DNA of 64,000 nt, from contig CM082581.2 in NCBI GenBank assembly GCA_040954595.2, positions 4,030,001-4,094,000 of the forward strand, given 5' to 3'. The translations under genes and the position numbers were made by a program. Positions within the stretch are counted from its first letter, which is position 1. Each line of letters begins with the position of its first letter. Shown here one piece after another: positions 1 through 32,696 of the stretch. The notes under the pieces were generated by a model. The model was not told the DNA's origin, searched no databases, and saw only the letters and a list, made by a program, of their open reading frames with translations. The stretch is from Balanoglossus misakiensis (taxonomy: Eukaryota; Hemichordata).

Positions 1-18786
<18,786 letters not shown>

Positions 18787-20130
18787 TCACATCAAATCAG
18801 ACGGGAAAAAAACGGCTTAGCAACAGGACTCAACAGGGTGAAGGGGAATGTTTCCATGGAAACGCCTCGTAAAATACATGGGACTGTTCACTGATGGAGA
18901 AAAAAAAACTTTTAGAGATATTTCACTACAAGAGTATTAAATTATTCAAACAAATTTGCCAATTTTTATGGGGTTATGTTGTTATAGTAGTAGTAGAAAA
19001 TGTGAAGTAGATTGGGAAACATGAAGACAAAAGAGACTATACAAAATATTGAAGTGGTTGAGAATTGATCTCAGAACACAAATGCAAGATTACCACTTGG
19101 TGGTCTTTTATGTATTTTTTTTAAATTCAGGACCATGTGAGGACTTAAAAGAATGATTTTTTTTTTCTTAAGAAATCCTTCACTTCCTACATTGTTATGT
19201 TGCACTTGTGTCTCAACTCATACTGGACAACATTTCTAGTCTTTAGAGACCTAACTTGTCGTCGTATCTGTATCGATTTTGTCTCTCTCTATATGTCTAC
19301 TATTTGAAACATGTGACAAATGTAACATTAATATTACGAAGAAAAAAAAACTGTTCTCTACAAAAAAGTTCCTTTTACTCTCTTGTAAGTTAATAGAACA
19401 CGTTGTTGGAGGAAATCCTTTTATGACATTTGACACTTTTGTAAATGCTGGAAACTTGCCAAATAACCAAAGCCTTGTATTAGCACTCTGGAATATTACC
19501 CATCATGCTGTTCTCTCTCTCTCTGACACATATCTTAAAGAAATATCATTACTTTTGATGTATGTCATTTCTGTTTGTTTGATATTGCTCGGAAACAAGT
19601 AGATATAAATATACACGCACACGTACACTCATACACACTGACACATTTAGTGTTTGGTTGTCCATATTTGCCAGCACACACAAAACACCAACTTTTCCCC
19701 GAATCTTTGAACATTGTATGACAGTAGTTTAAAGTCATAAATGTGATCTTTTTTTTCAAAAGTACTATATTTATCACAAAATGCAAGAACTTGATTTTTC
19801 GATTATCGTACTTACAGTGGCACTGTTAAGGTGAATTTAGTGCAATGGGCTTTCAGCAGTGCTGTTTATCCAATAGGGGCTGGGTATATGTACAACCAGG
19901 TGGACTTTAACCTTTGACCTGAGCAATCAATTTGCGTAAATTGAGAGGTCAAAGTGTTGACCCTCTATCGATCAACCAATGGGATTTTCTCTATGCGACG
20001 AATTTTGAACATGCCTGACAATGTCACATATTGCCTGTTCTGTATAAAACAATGAATTACAAGACAGCGTTTCATCTGGCATTGCCATAAAAGCAAGCTT
20101 TCTTTATTAAACTTGATCACTTCCCTTGTC
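18787..20130 (+). other. EBF: Probable EBF 3' UTR and flank
   Basis: Follows the EBF stop and is T-rich without a gene. Possible poly(A) signals are an ATTAAA at 18936 and one near 20106; a canonical AATAAA at 21668-21673 could serve a longer form. The true end cannot be fixed from sequence. Confidence 0.45.
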
Positions 20131-23100
20131 TTTGTGAACTACTTAAAAAAGAGACTTTTTTTCAGAGGTAAAAAAGAAAAAACTATTTACTACTATATTC
20201 TAGACTATATGTAATGTATATTTTACTTGTTGCTATTTAACTGCACCAGACACTGAGATTTTGTAGTTTATGACATCCAGTTTTGGTGGCTGTGGTTTTT
20301 ATGTAGGTATGCCTTCATTGTAACAGATTCAAAGGAGTTTTATTTTTGTATGTGTGTCATGTGACTCTTGCCAGCCAATGAAAAGGGCTTTTGCTTTTCT
20401 TTCCCGATAATCTTGTCCTGAGCTCTCTAGAAGCCCCCACTTCCGAACACTTGATAGTAGAAGTATATCCCATCTCCCTTTTCCGGGAGAATGACAAAAT
20501 GTAGTGGAAAGTAGTGGAAATTGTGTATTATCCCTCTAATTAATCGTTTCCATCCTAAATGTTTCAAGCGCACTGCCAAAAGCATTTTTTACTGTGATTA
20601 CTTTCAGATATCTGTGATAAGCATTTCTGTGATTTTCCTCTTTTTGGTAATATTTGCTAAAAAAACTCCTAAAATATGATTGTGCAATAGACAAAGTATC
20701 GTATGGCAGAACTTTTAGACAGCCACCCATTTTCTAAGGAAAATATTCTTTTAAACCAGTTTCCATAAAATGCAAAATGTAATAGTTATGTGAATTGTTG
20801 AAAGAAATGCACTTGAAGGTAATTTTGACAGATCGTATAAATAACACACAAATATAACTCATATCTCAAACAATTTTAAAGAATGTCGTTTTGGAATTTT
20901 AACTTCGCGAAAGGATATTAAAAATCGGATATCTCAGATATGAACTTAAGGAAACTTTCATCCTTGCTGTTGTAAGATAATTTGAAGATCTTTTGGTAAA
21001 ACTTCTCTCCCAGTTTCTGAATTAGCCGACAGCTCTCTACTACCTCACAGCTGCATCTGTTAATTTTTTTTTTGTTATTTAATACTAGCCAGATATATTC
21101 TTGGGGTCAAATTGGGGTCATGACTTAGATGGTGTAAGCCGATTGGTTGCAATCATTGATTGACGCATCCCAGGTGTTCAACAGTTTGTAGCTGGGGTCA
21201 CAAAGAAAAAAAACACTTAATTAGCAATCCCAAAACATTTGCACGTAGTTACTTATTGCTACATTACTGGTAGATGGAGGGTGAACATTAGTGAAATGGG
21301 TACCAGGATGGAACCCAGGTGGGTATGTGGATGGAAAACAATGGGTATGAGTAGGGTGGAAGCACCTACATGTGATGGGTGGGTGGGTATGTGAATTGAT
21401 GATATCCACAAAGCTGGAAAACCAGGCATGCCTGTATTAACAGGGTCTGAAAAGATCTGAAAAATAGGACAGATTCTAGGGCTGTATGCAAAGGCCTAAC
21501 TTGTTCACAACTGTATTATGGTGATGTTATTTCTGACAGTATCCTATTCTTTGAACACAGGATTGAAACATGTCAAGAATTGATTGGTTCCACACAGCTG
21601 TGAAATAATGTTCAAAAACATTTTTCGACGAAAATGTATCTGTCATGACATTGGGGATAAATACCCCAATAAAACAATCATGTTTTCATGACTTTGTTTC
21701 AACAAGCACAAGGCAAGATTAAGGAAGCCTAGTTTACATTTGCTGATGGAAAACTTAGTCAAGTATTATATTTGCTTATAACTTTTTCCTATTTTATGTT
21801 CAGAGTTATGTTAGATGCACACAGTAGTAATTAGGAATTTATTTGAAGTTTTAACTTTCTGATGTCTCAGTATTTTGTACATCTCTTCAGTGTTGATGAA
21901 AAAAATTCAAAAATGGCACTTGGGAAGTCTTTTTAGAAAACAAACAAAACTATATTATATATAATTGGATAAAATCACAAATTGAATGCCTTTAAATTCA
22001 AATAGTATTTATTGCTGATAGTTACCATGGAGATTGCTGTTGCTACATCATGTTACCATGGAGACTTTGGACAATGGCCAGTTACAATAGAACTTAAAAC
22101 AATATACTCCATAGTTTTTATGGAATCTTTTGACATCAAAATCATTGCTGTAACAAAGCTTTTAATAGTTCTGTGTTTCAAAATGGCTGACTGCTAGCTC
22201 CCCGTGATTTTGCCAACAGCATCAGATTCGTTCACTGGTTGGTCGTAATTTTTTTTTACAGAACATCCAATTTGTGTCCTTTATTGGAAGTCGTGTTTCT
22301 TTCATGCTGAAATATCTGTAGTTGCATCTTGTGAAGTATGTTGCTCGCTTGTATATTGCATCGTAGTGCACCATGTTAACCTTTGACCTGTGACACTTGT
22401 TCATGCAGACATTGCCATGTAAGCCTCTCTGTATTGTCATCATTCTTCGCATTTAACAGTTGTGGCTCACTGACATTGACAGACTTTCAAAGTTTCACAA
22501 ATGGAGGACATCTTTATTTCTTGTTGAATTTTTCCCAAACTTTCATCGTTTTATTTTTTCTGTATATGACCTATTTCTCCAACTCATGCTCCTTGAAAAT
22601 GTTATTAAAACAAAATTCATTCAGTATAATTGATGGTCTCTGTCATTATTTTCATCTGTGTAGCCAGGGAACACAACATTAGGGAGACTGTTGTCCAGCC
22701 AACTCTCCTTGCAAGCAGACGATGGAACATATGTAAATTTTTTGTACAGGGGTCCACCTTGTTTATATCTTCTTGTTTGTTGGGTGTGAGTTCTGGGAAA
22801 GAGTGAAAAAATTGGCCCAAATTGAAACCTAGAAGAGACTGGGGTGAGAGGTGCGTTTTTCATTCAGCACTACCCCCCCCCCCACCCACCCCCATGTTTG
22901 ACTTACTGACACATTTGACCAGAAATGTTTTTTCTCTCCTAAAAACACTTTATCTCTGGTCCATAGAAAATGTATTGTCCCTAAATGTAGAGGCACATGA
23001 TGTTACATGAATAAATTTGCAGTGATTCTGAAGTCAAGAAATACCAGGGTTTCATACAGTCACTTGCTTTTTAAGAAGACTTGGACATTCCTTCAACTTA

Positions 23101-26100
23101 CAGTAATATGGAGGATTTGAGTATGTCAGCCATTTTTTCAGCCACTGTTACATCATTTTTTTTCTATTGCCAGTCCTACTACTTTTCTCAAGGCATTGCA
23201 GGAGAAATTGTTTTCCTCTGCACCATATGCAAACAATCCCCCCCCCCAAAAAAAAAAAATCCCCACCCCCAAATCAAATGGGTTTTCCCTTACGCGCCAA
23301 TGTAATAGTTTTGTTCGTATATTCTCAAGTTTTAGAAAACCAACCTTCTGAAATCGGAACCGTTGAAATTCCGGTAGTTACTTTCAATGTTTTGTCAGTA
23401 TTTTCACCGAAGTCTTTCCCTTTCCATGTATATGCCAAAAGTTGCATGAAGTTTCTATTGTCACCCTAGTAAGCTTATGTAGCTTTAGTTTGTTTCCACT
23501 ATACAAAACAAAAACACATCACTGCCTCACTTGATATGACCCCGAATATGACGGATTCAGCGCTTCTTGTGTGACCTTTGACATGAAAAGTGGCCCAGAT
23601 AATCCGACAGGTTTTAAAAATATGGAGATGGGATTTCAACGGAATCGTCCTGCTTACACCCACCTCTTCGTGGGAACAGCGCAGCCAGCGGTAGGAATGG
23701 GACAGGGAACCAGGCCAGGTGCTGGGAATGTGGTAGAAGGAATGTTGTGAAATAACCGTTGACAAATGCATCACTGCTTTCCTTTGCAATGATTTTGTAA
23801 AGAGTAAGCGCCAACTGTAAAGTTTGCTTCAAGAGAAATGGGATTTAATTTTATGGCGCCCACTTTATGTATTCGGGTATGTTACAACAGTAAATGTTTG
23901 ACTTCACTGCTCACATGGGTCTAGTATACTTTTAATAAACTTCGAGACGTCATGTTTCCAGAACTCTAAAACCCGGAACATGCCTCCATAATACTGAATT
24001 AAATTCTCATATTGAACACTACAAAACAGTCGTGCCATTACCAGAAAGGATGTTTCAAATTTATCGTAATCATGATTGACAGATAGGATGTGCTCTGTCC
24101 CGTTTGACGACCGTGCCCGTTTGCAAAACTCAAATTCGGATCAGACACTTACATGTACATTGTTTTTGTGATTTAACAGCGGAAACTCATCTCTTTTTAA
24201 AGAGAAGATTACAACTTCTGGCATTTTTGGAACTCGGAATGGGGAGGGTGTCACTGCAAAAGTCGACGTGTCGATTGTGGTATTAGTTAAACGCTGACAC
24301 ACTTTGATCTGAAGTAAATTCTTGTTACCAGCAAGACACAAATATGGATATATTTGTAAACAACGTATTGTGTGGCATAATCTCAGTTTACTGTGCGATT
24401 TTTTATGATACCCCGATCATAGCGATTGAAATTATTGTTGTTGTTAAATTTCCAACGTACGTCATGCGTCATGGCAGTCCTGCAGGGCAGTTTTTTTTGG
24501 GGGTAATGGAATGTACATGGGCAAAACATCGATTTATGTACCCATAGTGTTTATAATAATAATAATACTACCATATCACGCTTCCGAATAAAAATTACCA
24601 TTTTCAGTGTCGGAGAACCTGTTTTGTAGAATTTGAAATCTACTTATAATCCGAAGAGAATTAATAGGGGAGGGGGTTTAAAATACGGATCCCTGAAATA
24701 CATTGACCCTCCCTTGTGTCCCAATGCTTGTACCAATACACCAAAACACATTATACATTAATCTTATCCATTAATCATGGGGTCCTCTCCCGGAGGGGTG
24801 CACTTCTCCACAAAAGAGAAGTCCTCTACTTTCTTTTGCGATGTCATGTCAGGCTATGCAGTTCAAAGGGCAGTGGAAAAGGGCAGACTGACATGAAGGA
24901 AGCTCCACATCCAGGATAATACAGTGAATATCAAATTTGGCCCGTAGAACAAATCACGTGATTCTTTACTGCATCACTGTATGAAATTTTGTCACGTCTT
25001 TAGGAGAAAACGCGTCTTTTTTTATCAACGATACATGCGCAGTTATTTTCTTCATGTCGTTATATGATTCGCCGCGACTGATTTAAAAAAAAAAATTCTT
25101 CTGAAATATGTCCCTTCAAAACCAATCATTCAAAATTGACGACGAGAATACAGCGCGCTTTAAAAAGCAACGGCTGTATTTTCAGCCTCATTCAAAGATG
25201 CGCATACTTTGAAAGCTTGTTAGGGATATTAGTTTTTCGCAAGACAGTGCTACATACTATATCGAGATCACGATACATTTATTAATTAGTGATGCGTATA
25301 AACAAAATATAATGTAAGTATATTTTATTGACATGTTGGTTATATATATCTTGAGTTCCACTGTACTGAAATACATGTACACGAAAATAATACATCGTGA
25401 TTTGTGGGCTTGAAAAGCGCGTGTGTTGACATGTTATGCCACATTGATATGACCAGCACAATTATTATTATTAACAGTTTGAAGGTATATTAAGTTTTGA
25501 AAGCTTACATAAATATCAATAAACGGTATGGCAAATCAAGGTGATAACATTTTCTGATAATGTTTTAGTTTGAAGAGGGCGCTGTTTGCAGTTTGACTTG
25601 TAGATATTCGTTATTGGACTGTGAGAGTCGTCAACGTTCTCCGTTCAAAAAAAAACTGATATAGGCTAAATGAAAAATTATTGGCAACTTGTCGAAACAG
25701 TTTATTCATCAATAGGAAAAATTAAAGATTTACCTAAGCCGTGACTTATTTGGATACTTTGAAATCACCAAGATTATGATCGAAAGATTGGTTTCCAAGA
25801 GAGTTGCAAACTCATCAATTATTCCACAAACACGTTCATTTCTCAGTAATAGATATTATCCAAAGCTCCATAGGTGTAATTTTTCCGTTTTGTGTATCTC
25901 CTGCAGTTTCTTGTTCAAATCCCTGAAGCATGCATGATTAAATACCCAATATTCAGGTTACAGGTTATTAAAACAAACTATGTATATAGTCATCATTTTT
26001 TGTGTGCAAAATTTGAATTCAAGTCCGGACTAGAATTCATTTGCCAACAATAACTATGACCATTACATACATACAGGCCGTGTTGACAAGTGGAGCACTG

Positions 26101-27689
26101 GGTACACGAGCATGCTGTCTGGACTAGAACAAGAAATTGCCTTCTGTACGCAGAAGAAAAGTACTGAAATTAAAACCAAACGTTACAGCTAGTGTCCCTT
26201 TTATTTGACACTCGACCATTCGAACGTTAATCCTAGAGAAACACGGACGTTATAAGGTGCACTGAAACAATATTCAATTTGTGAAAATAAAACCCAGAAA
26301 GAAGCACTGCTATTTGCATGATCTGATGGTCTTCTCAAAGAGAAGACTGAAGATTTGTACTTTCCGAACACTGGTGGCGCTCTGTTGACACCGTGATGAA
26401 AAAGATGATGAAGAAACGACATCACTAAGGGAAGACGGTACAGACAGTTAAACACCTCTTTGTAGTGTGTTGGAAGTATTGGAAGGATTATGATGAGAAA
26501 GATAAGGCAATATGGATTCGACTTTTCATGAAGTGAAGATAGAAAAAATGATCCGACTTGACGAATTTGTCTACCAGAATTTTGTTGGAACGATATTTTA
26601 TCGTGGAAAGACAGATATCACACGAACACAGTCGTTCATTAAAAGAACTTTACTGGGACGTTTATTGAAAACTTTCGATACAGGAGTATTCGTTCAGACA
26701 TCGTTAAATGTATATTGTTGTGTACATGCCAAATGTTTCGTTCAGCACCCCACCCAACACGTTTTTAGCAGATAATGTTTTGATATTAAACTCGTCCTTT
26801 TGTTTGCCCAAAAGCCGTTTGTCTTACATGCGTCTTTTGGAAAAAAAGGAAAAAGGTTTTTATTTCCGTCGAATTATTGAGGTATGAAGTTATTGGGCGC
26901 ACATAGGAAGGGAAAAGGCTGTTCATTATTTTACTTTAAGAGATCGATAAATTACACTTCTCCGGTGTCACGTCCATTTTTTTTAGAATATTTACGATGA
27001 TGACAGCTGTCAAGTGATGAGTTCAATGAAATACACTTTCTTAAATGGCCCGCAATTCATAAATCATGACCTGACAACAAAGTCTGGAACATCGTGGATG
27101 TAAAACATTGGTAGTGTCATACACCTCCAACAGTGTCTAAATGACTGTCTTTTTCATCTGTTCACGTCAAAATGGTTCTTGTTTCCTGAAGTTGCAGTAT
27201 ACATGATTGTCAAACGCAAAAATGTTGATATAGATTAAGAAGAAAGGGACTTTGGACTGCACATTTTATATTTAAAAAATGTAGTTGAATCCAAATGATG
27301 TAGAATCTTCAAATGCAATGTTTTGTGATTGAAATTCATGACAACGAGCGAATTTACAGGAACACGATGAAGTAGTCAGTTTGCATGTATCAGTGCAGAG
27401 AATACAGATAGTTTATGATGTTTGATGACCGGTCTCGGGTTACATCGTGTCTGCTATTCCACACAGAAAATCGAAATATATCGTTTTTATGTCACAACTA
27501 TCAACTTTCAGACGATAATTCTGTCAACAAATGCAGACAGACCGACTACCAACAAATTAGCGACAATGAACAGAGCGCCAAAAGTCTCCCATCTAGAATG
27601 TCGCCGACATGAATACAGATTAGCTCGGAAACCGCTTCGGAATGAAAATACGACAAGTTCCTGTTCCGTATTTGTCTCTGTCGGTTTAA
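20131..27689. other. Intergenic region downstream of EBF
   Basis: No recognisable gene. It holds poly-C/poly-A tracts (near 22877 and 23240) and TGACCTTTGACC-like motifs at about 19908, 22377 and 23573. Open frames of 60-130 codons lack recognisable domains or exon structure. The part after about 25000 is slightly richer in CpG, but no gene was identified. Confidence 0.5.
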
Positions 27690-28608
27690 GGGACCGTTCA
27701 GTTTTTACGGCAGGGGGGGCCGGCAAGTTTGTGTCATCGGTTCTCAAAATCAGGCCGACCCCCCCCCTTCACCCAGGACCAAAAAATGATGACCCCCCCC
27801 TTTGACAGACCCAAAAATATGATGACCCCCCCCCCACGCCGAAAACATTCGCCGTCCTGATCCTATATACACTGTATGCAATAAAGGGAATGAGGCTCCT
27901 GACACCCCAATTATAAATTTCTTAAAGTATTATTGAAGTATATAATAGTATATCGTTGCAATAAAGAAATCTATGAACAAATTAAAATGACAAGTCAATA
28001 CAATAGTTGCTAGAATCGGTAAAACAAGAAAAGTGCCGGGGGTGGGTGTGGGAGGGGGTGTCCCCCTCCCACATAAGAAAATTTTGTAAAATATGTAGCA
28101 CAAAGTTACATTTTAATGAACTCAAAAGCAAATTATCTCAATGTTTGGGAGGACTAATTTTACTTTTTGCCTCTACACTCAAAGTTAGAAGATTTGGCGT
28201 CATCTTCGTCATGACATCATTTCTAAAACTTCTAGTATATAGAAGATGCAGCGCGAAACTATCAGTTATGCAAAATGGTTTAAACAATTATTCTCCTTTA
28301 TGTATTCTCTTTGTTAAATATTATCATCGGTGGGGTAAGGGGTTGGGGTGGCAAGCACTCTGCCCTGGTACAAAAAATGAAATGTGGCGGAGAATGTAGG
28401 GTTTTTGTATTTTGTAAAATAAAGGGCGCGAAACTGCAATTTTGTGGACTCAAAAGCAAAAGTTTGATGGCAAAAGTATGTGACCCCCCCTAAACGTTTA
28501 AAAAAAACAGATGACCCCCCCTTGTGGACTTCAAAATTTAACTGACCCCCCCCCCCCCTGGATTTTGCCGGCCCCCCCCCCCCCCGGCCGTAAAAACTGA
28601 ACGGTCCC
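27690..28608. mobile_element. 919-bp terminal-inverted-repeat element, TAA target duplication
   Basis: Starts with GGGACCGTTCAGTTTTTACG, followed by a G-run and CCGGCAA. It ends with the inverted complement, and both ends are flanked by TAA (27687-27689 and 28609-28611). Just inside each end are several repeats of a (T)GACCCCCCC motif separated by 25-30 bp. A 3-bp TWA-type duplication suggests a PIF/Harbinger-like non-autonomous element. Open frames at 28007-28399 and 28311-28493 show no transposase features. The low divergence of the ends suggests fairly recent insertion. Confidence 0.82.
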
Positions 28609-29416
28609 TAAAGACACCGGAACTGCGAGTTTTTACCGATTTAGATTTTAGATTAGTTTTTAGATTTACTGTTTTAATTACACATGAACAGGTTTATGGT
28701 GGCCACGGTTTTCAGGTAGTAGATTTGGTGGAGACAATTTTTTCAACGTGTCGCTAGGATACCGAGTGTCACCTCCAATACTTTTGAATACAGTTTAGCT
28801 CCCTTATTCAAAATTTTACACGGTGACCCTTAATTATTATTCTCAATTTTAAGAGAGAATATTGATCTAAAATTGCATTTACGAAATTATGAGAAAAAGT
28901 TTAGGACTTTTATTTTCGAGGCGCAATCTACCTAAAGCAGAATCCTTCATAAACAAAACTGACAGTCACTCAACCACACAACATTACATTGAGTACCTGT
29001 GTATTTGAAATTGCCGGTGGCATGGAAAGTAAGGTCATCGCAAAATCCAATCTGATTACATGTAAGTGGCCTTTTAAAATTATAACTAGTGTTGGAGTCT
29101 GGAGGCGAAATACCTTTCACTTTACCTCTTTCAAAATAAAATTAAATAATAGAATAATTCCATTTCTTGAAAATTGATGCCCCGCGCTATCTAAATTATA
29201 TTTTTTTATGTTAATTTCACATACTGATCGGTTGGACTTGATCATTTAAACCATATGAAGAGGGTATTCCAAAACACAATCAGTTTTGGGATGAGGGGTT
29301 TATGGTCCTCCGCCACCTCTCCTTAACTTGTGAAAGAGGTTTTGTGTCCATGGTAACAGTTGTCATGTCATACATTGCATAAATAATGTATCTTTTATAC
29401 TCCGATCTCGTCACAT
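28609..29416. other. Spacer between TIR element and methyltransferase-like gene
   Basis: AT-rich, no gene seen. It should include the 3' UTR of the - strand gene ending at 29417, but no clear poly(A) signal was identified. Confidence 0.4.
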
Positions 29417-30406
29417 TCAGTGAATGACTTCTGATTGGTTCGTTGCCGTTGGCCGGTCCGTACATTTCCTTCGAAAGATATACGTATGCGCCTTGCCGTG
29501 TCCTTTGTAGGAAACATTTGAAGAGTTGTATATTTTTTGTTCTGTCGCCATGACAACAAGAAGGCGGCATCGCAGAGCCATCCACGTCATCCATTCATCC
29601 GATAACTTGACATGCTTATAAGATCCATCTTTACCACTGTTGAAGTCGGCGGATATCACCATGGTAGCATTGTGTCCGCATGGCAACAACATGTCGGCCA
29701 TGTTCATAAATACTTGTTCCGGGTCGTACGTCAAATGATCCAGAAAATTGATGGAGTAAACCAAAGCCGCCTTGTTTTCCACGGAACACGCTCTTGTTTC
29801 TGCCATTTGCGGCAGAACTTTCCAAACGACGGCATTGTTATAAAAATCAAAATGTTTTAATTGCTCTGCACTTAATGTTGGCAACAAATGCGACGCTTTG
29901 TATATAACCGGCCCCATGGCAACAAGTTTAATATTCTTGAAATAGACACCGCGCATGCGCACACCTGCACCAACGTCCACGACGATCTTATCGCAAAACG
30001 ATGATTGATTGAAACCCCACGATTCGAACAAAAAAGACGACTCTTTCAGAAATTCCGGCGATCGCTGAAATGTATCACGTTTGAGATGAAATTGAGTGAC
30101 GTAATCAAGATGTTCCACGAATTTTGTGGACATCAGATCAAGTCTGTCGAAATACATTTTCTCGTTGTCTTCCAAACAATCACTCAAAAATCTTTCATCT
30201 TTGAAACGCCAATGGTCAAATTTGCCGTTGGCACCTTTCTCTTTGATGTAATTGCGACAATTGCAATCGCTGCTCCTGTACACAATCTTGATCTTTTCGA
30301 GGTAACATTCATGCGAGGGCAGCGAAGAAAAAAACAGCCAAGTACCAAAGGAGATCATGAACAGTGCCAAGAAAACCAGGAGTAGGCCTACTCGTCGACG
30401 TTTCAT
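29417..30406 (-). CDS. Single-exon, membrane-anchored SAM-methyltransferase-fold protein
   Basis: 329 codons plus stop, taking the ATG at 30406 (MKRRRVGLLLVFLALFMISF); an in-frame TTG nine bases earlier is not a plausible start. Residues 2-4 are basic and about 6-28 form one hydrophobic segment, so a type II membrane protein with a lumenal or extracellular domain is likely. Later Cys residues and N-glycosylation sequons (NQSS, NATM, NSSN, NQSE) fit a secretory-pathway location. In the domain, DKIVVDVGAGVRMRG resembles methyltransferase motif I, and SINFLDHLTYDPEQVF with MVISADFNSG resembles the motif IV/V region. The GxGxG element is imperfect (VGAGVRMRG), so activity is uncertain. I do not recognise a named family. 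A CT-rich tract and possible acceptor (..ttttaccaag) lie just upstream on this strand, so a 5' UTR intron is possible. Confidence 0.8.
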   Translation of the reverse strand: MKRRRVGLLLVFLALFMISFGTWLFFSSLPSHECYLEKIKIVYRSSDCNCRNYIKEKGANGKFDHWRFKDERFLSDCLEDNEKMYFDRLDLMSTKFVEHLDYVTQFHLKRDTFQRSPEFLKESSFLFESWGFNQSSFCDKIVVDVGAGVRMRGVYFKNIKLVAMGPVIYKASHLLPTLSAEQLKHFDFYNNAVVWKVLPQMAETRACSVENKAALVYSINFLDHLTYDPEQVFMNMADMLLPCGHNATMVISADFNSGKDGSYKHVKLSDEWMTWMALRCRLLVVMATEQKIYNSSNVSYKGHGKAHTYIFRRKCTDRPTATNQSEVIH

Positions 30407-32408
30407 CCCTGTCAACTTCTTCGAGTATCAGACTTGGTAAAAGAAAAGAAAAGAAAAGGAAGGATAATTAACAAATATGAACGTTCTATCAAAGTCATAC
30501 GCATGAGTTAACGACAATGTGAATTTTCTGGAGTATTTTACTACTTTCGAAATAGTGTTCTGGAAAAATTACTTCAGCTTAATGGGTACTTCGGGTTATT
30601 ATGATACATACCACACATCAAATTATCTAATTAGCCCTTTTATAGGAAAAATAAGTTTCTGGCAAAATAGCATTTGGTACCTTTAATGGCCATGGATTAT
30701 TATAACTGCCAGCAACATGTGCACCAAGTATTAAAACTGAGAAAATGAAAACACATCCTGTCAAAGACAAATTTGCAAATTTTTGATAAATTTATGACAT
30801 CGGATTTTCACAGTACATGTACCCCCTAAAAGACTGTGCTGTTTTGTGACCCCTTCCCGTAATTTCCATTAAGGTAAATTGATACCTCGTCTCAAAATCC
30901 TCCAGACTCCCTCGAAAAATGTTCTGAACACTCCCTTACCAAGAAAACATCTGCGTGTTGGATGGCTTCTTACGGTTGATAAATGCACGCATTTTGTAGA
31001 AGCTAAAGAAAGGAGGTCACCACAGCTAAACAACAGCAACTGGTGAATTGTTTTCAGAGCAGTGCTAACGGGGAAATAAATAGGCCAGATTCTCTTTAAA
31101 CGAAGAAGATTCTATTGACATCAATAGAATTCTATAGCCTATAGAATTCCTATTGAAGTTTAAAAATATTTCTATGTGGTTTTGGCACCCTATTCCATTG
31201 TATTATATGGAATTGTCAAAATCTATAGAATACTACCGAACTTTATAGAACGTCATTGTCGTAATTTACTTGGCAAGTTGTGTATGACCGACCCGGGGGC
31301 AGACCTGGACCTTCGCTCTGAAAGCTGGAGAATTATGTTGTGCTAAAATATGGCGTCAATAATCAAGACTGGCATTTCCAGCCCGATCTCTTGTACAGTC
31401 AGCGAAATCCAGTGATAAAGGCCAGGCTGTTTATTAGCTCTAAAAGGCGAACACCGATAAAGATGGAACGGAATGACTGCAGTTAAAGTCACGCGATCCA
31501 CACTATCTCAGATTATTTGGGCCACAGTCGGCATAAGGGGCGGACCATTTCACATTCAGGAGGGGAGGGGGCTAGAAAGTTTCGGCGAAAGGCAATTGTT
31601 GCCAACCATTTAAAACCCCCCACACATTTCTCTCTGTACTTAAAAGTTGCATTACCTACTCCACCAAATGAATGGTTAACCCCTAAATGTACAAACGCAC
31701 TCGTACACATAGACCCATTAGTTTTCGAGGGTTAATATATCCCGTCCGACATTTCTCATTAATTAATACACAAATAGACATAAAGAATAGATTATTGACA
31801 TTGAATGCCTGTGTATCGATGCCAACTCTCAAGAACACGTGTAGGCGCTAATTTCCAGATACGATAATTATTCAGGTTGATTACCTAGGAATACCTGACA
31901 ACATTCGACGACGCGTTTACGTTATAAAATATTATGTCACCATGTATAGATGGTCTTTAGATAAACTAAACGTCCAGTTCGATAGATTTTACCCACCTTT
32001 CAAGCTGTGCTTCTGTTCCTTATGACCTCCCCGTGAGTTCCCTGACCTTGACCATCGACTTGGTTCTTGCAAACTTGAAATGCCAATGCTGCTGCAAGCA
32101 AATCAGGCGGGCGACTCTCTGGATGTTGTAGTACAATATTTAAGTTTCAAGTAGTCACTATTTGTGTATTGCCACATCGCCATATTTCGAAGCTCTAGTC
32201 GCTTGTTAACTCGCTCAAGCTAATGGTTAACTTCATGGCCCGGCTTATCTCGACGCATAAAGACGAAAAGACCGGCATTGTGATACAGTACCTTGGGTGT
32301 GGTACCCATCAGCGGTCACCCCCGTTACATTACTGGCGCGTAACGCCGACTGGTTCTCAACTACTGCCGTCAAAGGCCAGTCTTGTTAATAGTGGAGGCA
32401 CGTTACCT

Positions 32409-32409
<1 letters not shown>
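30407..32409. other. Intergenic, repeat fragments
   Basis: Contains an A/T-rich hairpin at 31122-31155 (two 16-17-bp arms around TATAG) and, near 31537-31575, a GGGGCGGACCATTTC followed by a G-rich run. The latter looks like one end of a terminal-inverted-repeat element whose partner end I could not find. No gene recognised. Confidence 0.4.
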
Positions 32410-32468
<59 letters not shown>

Positions 32469-32493
32469 CGATGATGATGATGATGATGATGAC

Positions 32494-32567
<74 letters not shown>

Positions 32568-32568
32568 C

Positions 32569-32630
<62 letters not shown>

Positions 32631-32650
32631 CGATGATGATGATGATGATT

Positions 32651-32696
<46 letters not shown>

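Noticed and set aside
25905-25935. tRNA B-box-like sequence (gttcaaatccc)
   Set aside because: No matching A box or cloverleaf nearby.
26512-26775. 87-codon + strand open frame
   Set aside because: No recognised domain, no splice partners, and base composition like the flanking intergenic DNA.
28007-28399. Open frame inside the 919-bp TIR element as a transposase
   Set aside because: No DDE-type motif or helix-turn-helix visible; it crosses G/C-rich sub-terminal repeats.
30407-30415. Start of the methyltransferase-like protein at an upstream TTG (MTGM...)
   Set aside because: TTG is not a normal eukaryotic start; the ATG at 30406 gives a standard basic-plus-hydrophobic anchor.
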